From: Oxalobacteraceae bacterium OTU3CINTB1
GTDB lineage: Bacteria; Pseudomonadota; Gammaproteobacteria; Burkholderiales; Burkholderiaceae_D
Direction of reading: 5' to 3'
Assembly: GCA_024123955.1 (NCBI GenBank)
Contig: CP099652.1
Span: 6,324,001-6,388,000 of the forward strand
DNA length: 64,000 nucleotides
Below, piece after piece: positions 18,511 to 26,442 of this stretch (position 1 is its first letter; every line of letters starts with the position of its first letter). Under the pieces are notes generated by a model, which was given only the letters and a program-made list of their open reading frames with translations, did no database searches and was not told the origin of the DNA. The translations under genes and the position numbers were made by a program.

Positions 18511-19374
18511 TCAGCCGGAAGGCGGCAGCCGCATCCAATCGAGGATGTCGGCGAAGATTTGCTCGCGATTGAGCTCGTTGAAATTCTCGTGATAGTTTTG
18601 CGGATGGCGCTGATACGTCAGCAGCGACGCCGGCACCGATTTGAGCATGGCCTCGGACGCGTCGGCGTCGGCCAGCTTGTCGTCCCCCGCCACCACGGCA
18701 AACAGACGGTGCCGCCACGACGGCAGCCGCGCCGCCAGTCCCCGCTGCGCGGCCGTCAGCGCGTTGCCGAAGCGGACCGTGATCTCGGTGGCGCGCACGC
18801 CGTCGCGCTCGTCGGCGTGATGGCGCGCGGTGATGGCGTTGTCGTGCGTGAGCACATCGGTCAACGGCGCCAGCGGCACCTTCATGCGCGGCGCCAGCGC
18901 GCCCAGCACGCCGGCCAGCGCCAGCAGCACCGGCGACACCCTGATCGCGTTGACATAGTACGGCGACGATAAAATGAATCCGTCGATGCCGGCCTCGCCG
19001 ACGAAGCGGCCCAGCCCCAGGTGGGTGGCGATCAGCGCGCCCATCGAGTGGCCCATCACGAACACCGGCACGCCGGGATATTCGCGCCTGACCCATTGCA
19101 GGAACAGCACGCTGTCGTCGATGAACACGTCGAAGCCGGGGATGTCGACCCGGCGCGCATCCTGATGCCCGCACAGGTCGCAGGCGACGGTGGCGATGCC
19201 GTGTTGGCGGAAGTACAGCGCCGGGGTGACGTAGTCGCCGCCATGCGCCATGCCGCCGTGGATGGCAAGCAGCACGGCACGCGGCGGCGTCGGCGCCGCC
19301 GGCTCCCAGATATGAATGCGCCGCTCGGCCCGCCCGCAACGCAAGCCGGCAAGCCGCGTTTCGGCGAAGCGCAT
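18511..19374 (-). CDS. Monoacylglycerol lipase-like alpha/beta hydrolase
   Basis: 287 residues starting MRFAETRLAGLRCG. The fold has LAIHGGMAHGGDY, the nucleophile elbow VFVMGHSMGALIATH, and the catalytic His in NYHENFNELNRE near the C-terminus. This is the pattern of serine aminopeptidase S33 / lysophospholipase (YqiA/PldB-like) enzymes. No signal peptide is seen, so it is cytoplasmic or membrane-associated. Its ATG overlaps the stop of the DUF4279-like gene (TGATG), so the two are translationally coupled. Substrate inferred only. Confidence 0.85.
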   Translation of the reverse strand: MRFAETRLAGLRCGRAERRIHIWEPAAPTPPRAVLLAIHGGMAHGGDYVTPALYFRQHGIATVACDLCGHQDARRVDIPGFDVFIDDSVLFLQWVRREYPGVPVFVMGHSMGALIATHLGLGRFVGEAGIDGFILSSPYYVNAIRVSPVLLALAGVLGALAPRMKVPLAPLTDVLTHDNAITARHHADERDGVRATEITVRFGNALTAAQRGLAARLPSWRHRLFAVVAGDDKLADADASEAMLKSVPASLLTYQRHPQNYHENFNELNREQIFADILDWMRLPPSG

Positions 19375-19745
19375 CAAGCGATGATGCTGAGCGTGATGCC
19401 CATTTCGACCAGCAAGGTCAAATCGGCCAGGGTGAAGTCCAGGCTGGGCGTCGCCGCGCCACGCTCGGTGGTGAAGGAGATGCGCAGCTCGGCGGCCACG
19501 TCGGAGCGTTCGAAGTGGATGCCGCGCGCCTGGCATTCGGCAAGATACGAGCGGATCTGCTTGAGCAGCTCGTCCGGGTTTTGGTCCGTGCCGATGCCGA
19601 CGTAAAAGCCGGAATCGATGCGCACCCGGCCGTCGGGCTTGACGTCGCCCTTTTGCCAGTCGCTATCGGGTTCGGTTGGCAAGCCGTCGCGGACGTCCGC
19701 CAGTCCGGCGTCGTCGCCGTGCACCTTCATTGTTGCGATGTTCAT
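19374..19745 (-). CDS. Small DUF4279-like protein
   Basis: 123 residues from MNIATMKVHGDDAG; a GTG seven codons upstream is an alternative start. Features resembling DUF4279 are PDSDWQKGD, SGFYVGIGTDQNPDELLKQ and a hydrophobic C-terminal part, LDFTLADLTLLVEMGITLS. The function is unknown in this family. It is first in a two-gene unit with the lipase-like gene. Confidence 0.6.
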   Translation of the reverse strand: MNIATMKVHGDDAGLADVRDGLPTEPDSDWQKGDVKPDGRVRIDSGFYVGIGTDQNPDELLKQIRSYLAECQARGIHFERSDVAAELRISFTTERGAATPSLDFTLADLTLLVEMGITLSIIA

Positions 19746-19863
19746 GGATCTGCCTTGTTTGTCCACGGTCTGGATGCCGTCTCAAAAGGTTACACCATAG
19801 AAATATCAAAGTCTAGCAAGATGGCCGGTTCGACAAGGCATCCGCGCCAGACTGGGCGATAGA

Positions 19864-20532
19864 TCAGGCAATGCCGTAGCGTTCGCGATACGCCGCCACG
19901 GCGTCTTTGTGCTGAAGCAACTGCGGATCGGCGCCCTTGCCGTTCAGGTACGCGAACAAATCGTCCAGGTTGCCGATCGAAATGACCGGGATATTGTAGA
20001 GGTTGGCCACTTCCTGCACCGCCGAGTTCGGCGACAGCACGCCGTCCGCGTTGGCGGAGCGCTCCATCCGGTCCAGCGCGATGAGCACGGCACATGGCTC
20101 GGCGCCGGCGGCGCGTATCATGTCCACCGATTCGCGCACCGAGGTGCCGGCCGAGATCACGTCGTCGATGATGACAACCTTGCCTTGCAGCTTGGCGCCG
20201 ACCAGCGAACCGCCCTCGCCGTGGGCCTTGGCTTCCTTGCGGTTGAAGGCGAACGAGGTGTTGCGGCCCTTGCCGGCCAGTGCGACGGCGGTGGCCGACG
20301 CCAGGGTGATGCCCTTGTAGGCCGGGCCGAACAGCATGTCGAACTCGACCCCCGAATCGAGCAGGGTCTGGGCGTAGAACTGGGCCAGCTGGGCCAGGGT
20401 CGCGCCGTCGTGGAACAGGCCGGCGTTGAAGAAGTACGGCGACTGGCGCCCGGCCTTGGTGGTGAACTCGCCGAAGCGCAGCACACCGGTGTCGACCGAA
20501 AACTCGATAAATTGCTGACGTAAATTGTTCAT
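19864..20532 (-). CDS. pyrE: Orotate phosphoribosyltransferase
   Basis: 222 residues, the usual length. FTTKAGRQSPYFFNAGLF forms the N-terminal orotate site and KVVIIDDVISAGTS (about residues 117-130) is the PRPP-binding loop. It converts orotate and PRPP to OMP in pyrimidine synthesis. It is divergent from xthA with 111 bp between them. No attenuator-like run of U with a hairpin is obvious upstream. Confidence 0.97.
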   Translation of the reverse strand: MNNLRQQFIEFSVDTGVLRFGEFTTKAGRQSPYFFNAGLFHDGATLAQLAQFYAQTLLDSGVEFDMLFGPAYKGITLASATAVALAGKGRNTSFAFNRKEAKAHGEGGSLVGAKLQGKVVIIDDVISAGTSVRESVDMIRAAGAEPCAVLIALDRMERSANADGVLSPNSAVQEVANLYNIPVISIGNLDDLFAYLNGKGADPQLLQHKDAVAAYRERYGIA

Positions 20533-20600
20533 GCTGCCTCATTTCTTTAAAGTGGCCGTATTTTACCGCTACACTAATGCATTCTGAAATTTCGTCGCAT

Positions 20601-20638
20601 TTTTAAGCACTCTTTTTAAGCACTCTTTCTTAAGCACC
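20601..20638 (+). repeat. Three tandem copies of a 13-bp unit before xthA
   Basis: TTTTAAGCACTCT occurs at 20601-20613 and exactly at 20614-20626, then as TTCTTAAGCACC at 20627-20638, ending a few bases before the xthA ATG. It may be slippage or a regulator site. Confidence 0.7.
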
Positions 20639-20643
20639 CCTCC

Positions 20644-21417
20644 ATGCCAAAAATCATCTCCGCCAACCTGAACGGCATTCGTTCGGCATCCTCCAAAGGC
20701 TTTTTCAAGTGGATGGCCACGCAGGACGCCGACTTCATCTGCGTACAAGAACTTAAGGCGCAGGCGCCGGACATGACGCCCGAGTTCCTGAATCCAGGCG
20801 GCTACCACGGCCATTTCCATTATGCCGAGAAAAAAGGCTACTCCGGCACCGGCGTCTACAGCAAGATCGAACCGGATCGCGTGGTCATCGGTTTCGGCGC
20901 GCCGGAATTCGACGCCGAGGGCCGCTATGTCCGTTGCGATTTCGGCAATCTGAGCGTGATTTCTGTGTATTGCCCGTCGGGCTCGTCGGGTCCGGAGCGC
21001 CAGGAAGCCAAGTTCCGCTTCATGGCGCTGTTCCTGCCGCACTTGCAGCAGCTGCACGCCGAAGGCCGCGAAGTGGTCATCTGCGGCGACTGGAACATCG
21101 CCCACAAAGAGATTGATTTGAAGAATTGGAAGGGCAACAAGAAAAATTCCGGCTTCCTGCCGGAGGAACGCGAATGGATGACGCGCGTGTTCGACGAGGT
21201 GGGCTTTGTCGATGTGCACCGAGGCCTCGACCCGCGCGAGGAGCAATACACGTGGTGGAGCAACCGCGGCCAAGCCTACGCGAAGAACGTCGGCTGGCGC
21301 ATCGACTACCATGTGGCGACCCCTGGCATCGCCGCCAAGGCCACCACGGTGGCGGTCTACAAGGAAGAGAAGTTCTCGGACCATGCGCCGTTGATCATCG
21401 AGTACGCGCACGACTGA
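20644..21417 (+). CDS. xthA: Exodeoxyribonuclease III
   Basis: 257 residues of the EEP fold. Catalytic motifs are ICVQELKAQ (metal-binding Glu), VVICGDWNIAHKEID (Asp/Asn), and the C-terminal FSDHAPLIIEY (Asp-His). It is an AP endonuclease and 3'-5' exonuclease of base-excision repair. It is followed by a palindromic repeat rather than a clear terminator. Confidence 0.95.
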   Translation: MPKIISANLNGIRSASSKGFFKWMATQDADFICVQELKAQAPDMTPEFLNPGGYHGHFHYAEKKGYSGTGVYSKIEPDRVVIGFGAPEFDAEGRYVRCDFGNLSVISVYCPSGSSGPERQEAKFRFMALFLPHLQQLHAEGREVVICGDWNIAHKEIDLKNWKGNKKNSGFLPEEREWMTRVFDEVGFVDVHRGLDPREEQYTWWSNRGQAYAKNVGWRIDYHVATPGIAAKATTVAVYKEEKFSDHAPLIIEYAHD

Positions 21418-21446
21418 GGCCGACGGGCTGGAAAACACCTCGGGGA

Positions 21447-21542
21447 CACGTAGGGCGGATTAGGCGAAGCCGTAATCCGCCATCTTTGAGCCGCCGACGG
21501 AGCATGCATGGCGGATTACGCTGCGCTAATCCGCCCTACGTG
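21447..21542. repeat. 96-bp palindromic intergenic repeat (TAGGGCGGATTA type)
   Basis: The left arm starts CACGTAGGGCGGATTAGGCG and ends TAATCCGCCAT. The right arm (21508-21542) starts ATGGCGGATTACGCTGCGCT and ends CCGCCCTACGTG. The arms are near-perfect inverted copies with a 24-bp centre. This sequence type is known to be scattered in many proteobacterial genomes. It separates xthA (+) from the RluA-family gene (-) and could fold as a bidirectional terminator-like structure. A decayed copy lies near 44.8 kb. Confidence 0.85.
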
Positions 21543-21561
21543 ATCATTCGACGGATCGACA

Positions 21562-22449
21562 TCAAAGGCTGCGACGGCTGCTGAACTCGCGCCAGTCGTT
21601 TGTCAGCGGGTCCAGGAAGGAAATGCGGCGCGCCAGCAGCTTCAACGGCTGCGACACGTCGTCCGCCTTGCACGGCAGCGCCACCGGATAAAACGCGTCG
21701 TTGATGATCGGGATGCCGAGCGACGACAGGTGCAATCGCAACTGGTGCTTGCGCCCCGTGTGCGGAAACAGCCGGTACAAGGTGCAATCGTCGCGGTGCT
21801 CGATGACCTCGATGATGGTCTCGGAATTGGGCTCGCCCGCTTCCTCCTTCATGATGAAGAACTTGTCGCCGTCGACCATCCGGCTTCGGTACGTGAACGG
21901 ATACTCCACGCCCTTCAACGTCGGCGCCAGCGCCTCGTATTCCTTCTCGATCACCCGCTTCTGGAACATCGATTGATAGGCGCCACGGCTTTCCTGCTTG
22001 CGCGAAAAGATCACCACGCCGGCCGTCTCGCGGTCGAGCCGGTGGATCGGCGTCAGGGCCTGCTCGCCCAGCGTTTTCTTCAAGCGCACCAGCAAGGTCT
22101 CATGCAGGAAGCGCCCGCCCGGCGTCATCGGCAAAAAGTGCGGCTTGTCGACCACCACCAGATGCTCGTCCATGTGCAGGATCTCTTCGGTGAACGGTAT
22201 CGGCGTCTCCGCCTCGAGCTCCCGGTAGTAAAAGATGCGCATGCCGCGCTTGAAGGCGCTATGCGGCGCCAGCGGCCTGCCGTCGCCGTCGACGACCTCA
22301 TTGCGCGCCATCCGTTCGTACCACGTCGATACCTCGACGTCGGGAAAGCGCGCCGCGAGAAAGGTGATCAGGTCCGGCCACTGCCCTTCCGGCAGCCACA
22401 GATAACTAGGCGCGACCCCGTCGCGCATCGGCAACGGCGTCGACGACAT
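21562..22449 (-). CDS. RluA-family pseudouridine synthase
   Basis: 295 residues from MSSTPLPMRDGVAPSY; upstream codons in this frame are antisense to the peptidase gene and were excluded. The catalytic motif HRLDRETAGVVIFSR contains the nucleophilic Asp, and the conserved GRKHQLRLHLSSLG lies in the C-terminal half. It isomerises uridine to pseudouridine in rRNA or tRNA; the target base is not predictable from sequence alone. Its ATG overlaps the M48 peptidase stop (TGATG). It is the last gene of the metX-metW-ampG-M48-rluA chain. Confidence 0.9.
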   Translation of the reverse strand: MSSTPLPMRDGVAPSYLWLPEGQWPDLITFLAARFPDVEVSTWYERMARNEVVDGDGRPLAPHSAFKRGMRIFYYRELEAETPIPFTEEILHMDEHLVVVDKPHFLPMTPGGRFLHETLLVRLKKTLGEQALTPIHRLDRETAGVVIFSRKQESRGAYQSMFQKRVIEKEYEALAPTLKGVEYPFTYRSRMVDGDKFFIMKEEAGEPNSETIIEVIEHRDDCTLYRLFPHTGRKHQLRLHLSSLGIPIINDAFYPVALPCKADDVSQPLKLLARRISFLDPLTNDWREFSSRRSL

Positions 22450-23330
22450 CAGGACTTCGGCAGCGCCAGCGAGTGGTACTTGGGCAGGTTGTTCGGGTCC
22501 AGCCCTTTGGCGCGGGCATACACGGGCAGCACCAGCGGCATATTCTTGTTCATGTTGGCGATGCGGTCCTTGCCGGTCGGGTGGGTCGACAGGAAGCTGA
22601 TCGGCTGGCTCTTGTTGATCGCGCCCATCTTCTGCCACAACGCCACGCCGGCGCGCGGGTCGAAGCCGGCGCGCGCCGCCAGGTCGATGCCGACCAGATC
22701 GGCCTCGCTTTCATCGCCGCGCGAGAACTTCAACGCCGCGCCCTGCGAGACCATGCCGGCCGCCGCGTCGCCCAGACGCGGATCGACACCGAAGTAGGCC
22801 GATCCAAGGGCGCCGAGAATGCGCGAGCCGACCTGCGTGACGGTGTTCTTGCCGGCCTGCTCGCGCGCGTGTTCGCGCAGCGCGTGGGCGATCTCGTGGC
22901 CCATCACGGCCGCCACTTCGTCGTCCGTCAGATTCAGTTTGGTCAGGATGCCGTTGTAAAAGGCGATGCGTCCGCCCGGCATGCAGAAGGCGTTGACGGT
23001 GTCGGACTTGAGCAGGTTGACTTCCCACTTCCATTGCGCCGCGTCGGGATTCCAGCGAGTGGTGAAGGGAATCAGGCGCTTGGCGATGGCGCGCAAACGA
23101 ATCAGCTGCGGATTGTTATCGCTGGCGACGGCATCCTTGTCATGCGCCTGCTTCAACATCTGATCGTACTGAAGCTTGGACTGTTGGTCGAACTGCGCGG
23201 AATCGCCGCCCAGGCCGCGCATGCGCGACAGCTTCTCGACCGGAATACCGTCGTTTTGCGCGTAGACCGGCAAGGCGCCCATCACGCAGACCAGCGCCAG
23301 CGCGGCGCTCTTCAATTTAAGCTTTTTCAT
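22449..23330 (-). CDS. M48-family metallopeptidase (LoiP/YggG-like)
   Basis: 293 residues from the ATG at 23330; a GTG two codons earlier is possible. A signal peptide ends GALPVYAQ. The zinc site is VMGHEIAHALREH, with the third ligand in ESEADLVGIDLAARAGFDP. This is the soluble periplasmic M48 type (LoiP/BepA group), used in envelope protein quality control. The start overlaps the end of ampG by 14 bp, and the stop overlaps the next start. A lipobox is not seen. Confidence 0.88.
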   Translation of the reverse strand: MKKLKLKSAALALVCVMGALPVYAQNDGIPVEKLSRMRGLGGDSAQFDQQSKLQYDQMLKQAHDKDAVASDNNPQLIRLRAIAKRLIPFTTRWNPDAAQWKWEVNLLKSDTVNAFCMPGGRIAFYNGILTKLNLTDDEVAAVMGHEIAHALREHAREQAGKNTVTQVGSRILGALGSAYFGVDPRLGDAAAGMVSQGAALKFSRGDESEADLVGIDLAARAGFDPRAGVALWQKMGAINKSQPISFLSTHPTGKDRIANMNKNMPLVLPVYARAKGLDPNNLPKYHSLALPKS

Positions 23331-24573
23331 TTGCACTATTCCAAGGAGCGATTTTCGGCAGCATCATCATCGCCGGGAAGGCGAGGATGAAACACACGAT
23401 AAAGAACCAGAACCAACCCGTTTCGGCCACAATATAACCCACGGAGGAATTAATGAATGTGCGCGGGACCGCAGCCAGACTGGAAAACAACGCGTACTGG
23501 GTGGCAGTATAGCGGGGATCGGTCGCCCTTGACATAAATGCCACCAATGCCGCCGATCCCAGCCCCAGGCTGGCGAAGGCCTCGAACCCGAACACGGCGC
23601 TCAATAGCACCGGGTCCGGCCCGACGTTGGCCAGCCAGGCGAAGCCCAGAATTGCGATCGCCTGCAGAACCCCGAACACCCACAGCGCGCGGTTGATGCC
23701 CAGTTTGATCATCCAGATGCCGCCGACGGCGCCGCCGGCCAGGCTGGCCCACCAGCCGGTGGCGTTGGCCGCCAGGCCGATCTGCTTGGTGCTGAAGCCG
23801 AGGTCGAGGAAGAATTTGGTCGACAGCGCGGTGCTCATCGTGTCGCCAATCTTATATAGCAGCACAAAGGCGATGACGAACAAGGCCTGGCGCCAGCCGT
23901 CGCGCAGCACGAACTCGCGGAACGGCAGCACCACCGCTTCCTGCAGGTTTTTCGGCGGCTCGCCATACAATACCGGCTCGCGCGCCAGCAGCGTGCAGAT
24001 GAAGCCCGGCAGCATGAAGGCGGCCACGGTCCAGAACACGATCTGCCACGGCTGGCTGTCGGCCATCACCAGCCCCAGCGCGCTGGGGATCAGGCTGGCG
24101 GCCTTGTAGGCGTTCACGATGATGGCCGCACCCAGGCCCTGCTCCTCCTCGGCCAAGATCTCGCGCCGGTAGGCGTCGATCACGACGTCCTGGCTGGCCG
24201 ACATGAATGCGATCAGGAACACCGCCACCACGATCACCGACAGCTCGAGCTTTGGATCGAGCATGCCGAGCCCGCCGATGAGCAGGAACAGCAACAGCTG
24301 CGTGAGCGCCATCCAGCCGCGCCGCCGGCCTAGCGGGCCGATGCTGTAGCGGTCCATCAGCGGCGCCCACAGGAACTTGAATGTGTAGGGGAACATCGCC
24401 AGGCCGAACAGCCCCAGCGCCTTGACGTCCAGCCCGGCCTTGGCCAGCCACGCCTGCATCAGGTAGATCAGCGTGTAGAGCGGCAGCCCGGAGCTGAAAC
24501 CCAGGAACAGAATCGAGATGGTGCGGCCGTTCAGATACGACAGCCAGTGCCGCTTCTGCTCCTGGGCGGCCAT
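23317..24573 (-). CDS. ampG: AmpG-like muropeptide permease (MFS)
   Basis: 418 residues with about 12 membrane segments. Family motifs include FLGFSSGLPLYTLIYLMQAW at the N-terminus, FKFLWAPLMDRY, MSASQDVVIDAYRRE, and a second-half YKIGDTMSTALSTKFFLDLG. AmpG imports anhydro-muropeptides for peptidoglycan recycling. Its ATG overlaps the metW stop (TGATG). It is the third gene of an overlapping chain that starts with metX. Confidence 0.92.
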   Translation of the reverse strand: MAAQEQKRHWLSYLNGRTISILFLGFSSGLPLYTLIYLMQAWLAKAGLDVKALGLFGLAMFPYTFKFLWAPLMDRYSIGPLGRRRGWMALTQLLLFLLIGGLGMLDPKLELSVIVVAVFLIAFMSASQDVVIDAYRREILAEEEQGLGAAIIVNAYKAASLIPSALGLVMADSQPWQIVFWTVAAFMLPGFICTLLAREPVLYGEPPKNLQEAVVLPFREFVLRDGWRQALFVIAFVLLYKIGDTMSTALSTKFFLDLGFSTKQIGLAANATGWWASLAGGAVGGIWMIKLGINRALWVFGVLQAIAILGFAWLANVGPDPVLLSAVFGFEAFASLGLGSAALVAFMSRATDPRYTATQYALFSSLAAVPRTFINSSVGYIVAETGWFWFFIVCFILAFPAMMMLPKIAPWNSANEKA

Positions 24574-25196
24574 CAGTGCGCCGCCTTCGAGGTGACTTTT
24601 TTACGCAGGCGGAACACCGCCAGGTCGCCGCGCAGGTTGGGCAGGAACGACACGCGTTGTCCCTCCGCCAGTGCCACGTATTCGATCACTTCCAACCCGC
24701 ATTCAACGGCCAGGTCGCGGAAGTCGTTGATGGTGGCGCAGCGCAGGTTGGGCGTGTCGTACCATTCGTACGGCAGCGACTCGGACACCGGCATGCGGCC
24801 CTTGAGCAGCGACACCCGGTGCGGCCAGTAAGCGAAGTTGGGGAACGAGACGATGGCCTCCTTGCCGACGCGGACGATATCGCGCAGCAGCGCCTCGACA
24901 TGCTTCATCATCTGCAGCGACGACAGGCACAGCACCGTGTCGAAGGTGTTATCGCCGAACAGCGACAGTCCGTTCTCCATATCCTGCTGGATCACCTGCA
25001 CGCCGCGCCTGGTGCTGTCGAGGACCTTGTCGTCGGCGATCTCGATGCCGTAGCCGCTGCACTGTTTGTCGCTTTGCAGGTAGTCCATCATCACGCCGTC
25101 GCCGCAGCCGACGTCCAGCACGTGCGCGTTGTTCGGCACCCAGTGGGCGATGAAGGCCAGGTCCGGACGGGCCGTACTTAATTGGGTGAAGTTCAT
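24573..25196 (-). CDS. metW: Methionine biosynthesis protein MetW
   Basis: 207 residues from [17 protein letters not shown]; a longer reading upstream in this frame is antisense or out-of-frame with metX and was rejected. The class I methyltransferase motif is [15 protein letters not shown], followed by [14 protein letters not shown]. MetW acts with MetX in methionine synthesis in proteobacteria, and recent work shows it can activate MetX. It overlaps metX by 4 bp (ATGA). Confidence 0.95.
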   Translation of the reverse strand: MNFTQLSTARPDLAFIAHWVPNNAHVLDVGCGDGVMMDYLQSDKQCSGYGIEIADDKVLDSTRRGVQVIQQDMENGLSLFGDNTFDTVLCLSSLQMMKHVEALLRDIVRVGKEAIVSFPNFAYWPHRVSLLKGRMPVSESLPYEWYDTPNLRCATINDFRDLAVECGLEVIEYVALAEGQRVSFLPNLRGDLAVFRLRKKVTSKAAH

Positions 25197-26368
25197 ACTG
25201 GCTCCTTGATATCGTTCCACACCTGGTCGTAGTACGCGCGCACCAGTTTCAGGTAGCGGGGGTCCTCCAGCAGGAAGGCGTCGTGGCCGTGCGGCGCGTC
25301 GATTTCGGCGTAGGTCACGCGGCGGCGGTTGCTCACCAGCGCCTGCACGATCTCCTGGCTGCGCTCGGGCGAGAAGCGCCAGTCGGTGGTGAACGAGGCC
25401 ACGAAGAACTTGGCGCGGGTGCCGGCCAGCGTCTTGGCCAGATCGCCGCCGTGGTGGCGCGCCGGGTCGAAGTAGTCGAGCGCCTTGGTGATCAGCAGGT
25501 AGGTGTTGGCGTCGAAGTATTCGCTGAATTTGTCGCCCTGGTAGCGCAGGTAGGATTCGATCTCGAAGTCGACGCCGAAGCCGAATTTGTAGTTGGCCGG
25601 ATTGTCGCCCGGGACGCCGGCGATGTCGTCGACCGCGGCGCGCAACCTGCGGCCGAATTTCTCGGCCATGTCGTCGTCGGACAGGTACGTGATGTGGCCG
25701 ACCATGCGCGCCACGCGCAGGCCATTCTTCGGCACCACGCCGTATTCGTAGAAATCGCCGCCATGGTAATCCGGATCGGACAGGATGGCCTGGCGGGCGA
25801 CGTCGTTGAAGGCGATGTTCTGCGCCGACAGCTTGGCCGTCGAGGCGATCACCACGCAGTGGCGCAGCCGCTCCGGGTACATGATGGACCAGGCCAGCGC
25901 CTGCATGCCGCCCAGAGAGCCGCCCATGACGGCGGCGAACTGCGTGATGCCCAGCGCGTCGGCCAGGCGCGCCTGCGCGGCCACCCAGTCCTCCACCGTG
26001 ACGACCGGGAAGGCGGCGCCGTAAGGCTTGCCGGTGGCGGGATTGTTGTGCATCGGGCCCGTCGAGCCGAAGCACGAGCCGAGGTTGTTGATGCCGATGA
26101 CGAAGAACTTGTCGGTGTCGAGCGATTTGCCGGGACCGACCATGTTGTCCCACCAGCCCAGGCTTTTCGGCACGCCCTCGTATTCGCCGGCGACGTGGTG
26201 CGAGGCGTTAAGCGCGTGGCACACCAGCACCGCGTTCGATTTGTCGGCGTTGAGGGTGCCGTAGGTTTCGTACATCAGCATGTAGTCTTGCAGCGCGGCG
26301 CCGCTTTGCAGCGGCAGCGGCTCTGCGAAATGCATGGTTTGCGGTTTGACGTATCCCAGGGATGACAT
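25193..26368 (-). CDS. metX: Homoserine O-acyltransferase MetX
   Basis: 391 residues, alpha/beta-hydrolase fold. NASHHVAGE lies near the N-terminus, [14 protein letters not shown] forms part of the substrate site, the nucleophile is in [12 protein letters not shown], and the Asp and His of the triad lie in the C-terminal [12 protein letters not shown] and DAPHGHDAF regions. It acylates homoserine for methionine synthesis. Sequence alone does not settle acetyl- versus succinyl-CoA, because many proteobacterial MetX proteins with MetW use succinyl-CoA. It is first of five overlapping genes. The 74-bp gap to ptsI holds no recognised riboswitch. Confidence 0.95.
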   Translation of the reverse strand: MSSLGYVKPQTMHFAEPLPLQSGAALQDYMLMYETYGTLNADKSNAVLVCHALNASHHVAGEYEGVPKSLGWWDNMVGPGKSLDTDKFFVIGINNLGSCFGSTGPMHNNPATGKPYGAAFPVVTVEDWVAAQARLADALGITQFAAVMGGSLGGMQALAWSIMYPERLRHCVVIASTAKLSAQNIAFNDVARQAILSDPDYHGGDFYEYGVVPKNGLRVARMVGHITYLSDDDMAEKFGRRLRAAVDDIAGVPGDNPANYKFGFGVDFEIESYLRYQGDKFSEYFDANTYLLITKALDYFDPARHHGGDLAKTLAGTRAKFFVASFTTDWRFSPERSQEIVQALVSNRRRVTYAEIDAPHGHDAFLLEDPRYLKLVRAYYDQVWNDIKEPV

Positions 26369-26442
26369 ATTTTAATTGGAGTTTTGGGGCGGCCCCACGG
26401 GCCATGTATCAGGGCGGGACCGCGAGGATGGGTCCCACCGAC

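Noticed and set aside
25197..26153. N-terminal extension of metW
   Set aside because: It overlaps metX in another frame on the same strand and shows no homology. MetW begins at 25196.
26369..26442. SAM or SAH riboswitch before metX
   Set aside because: The gap is only 74 bp and shows no recognisable conserved riboswitch core, just a weak G/C hairpin.
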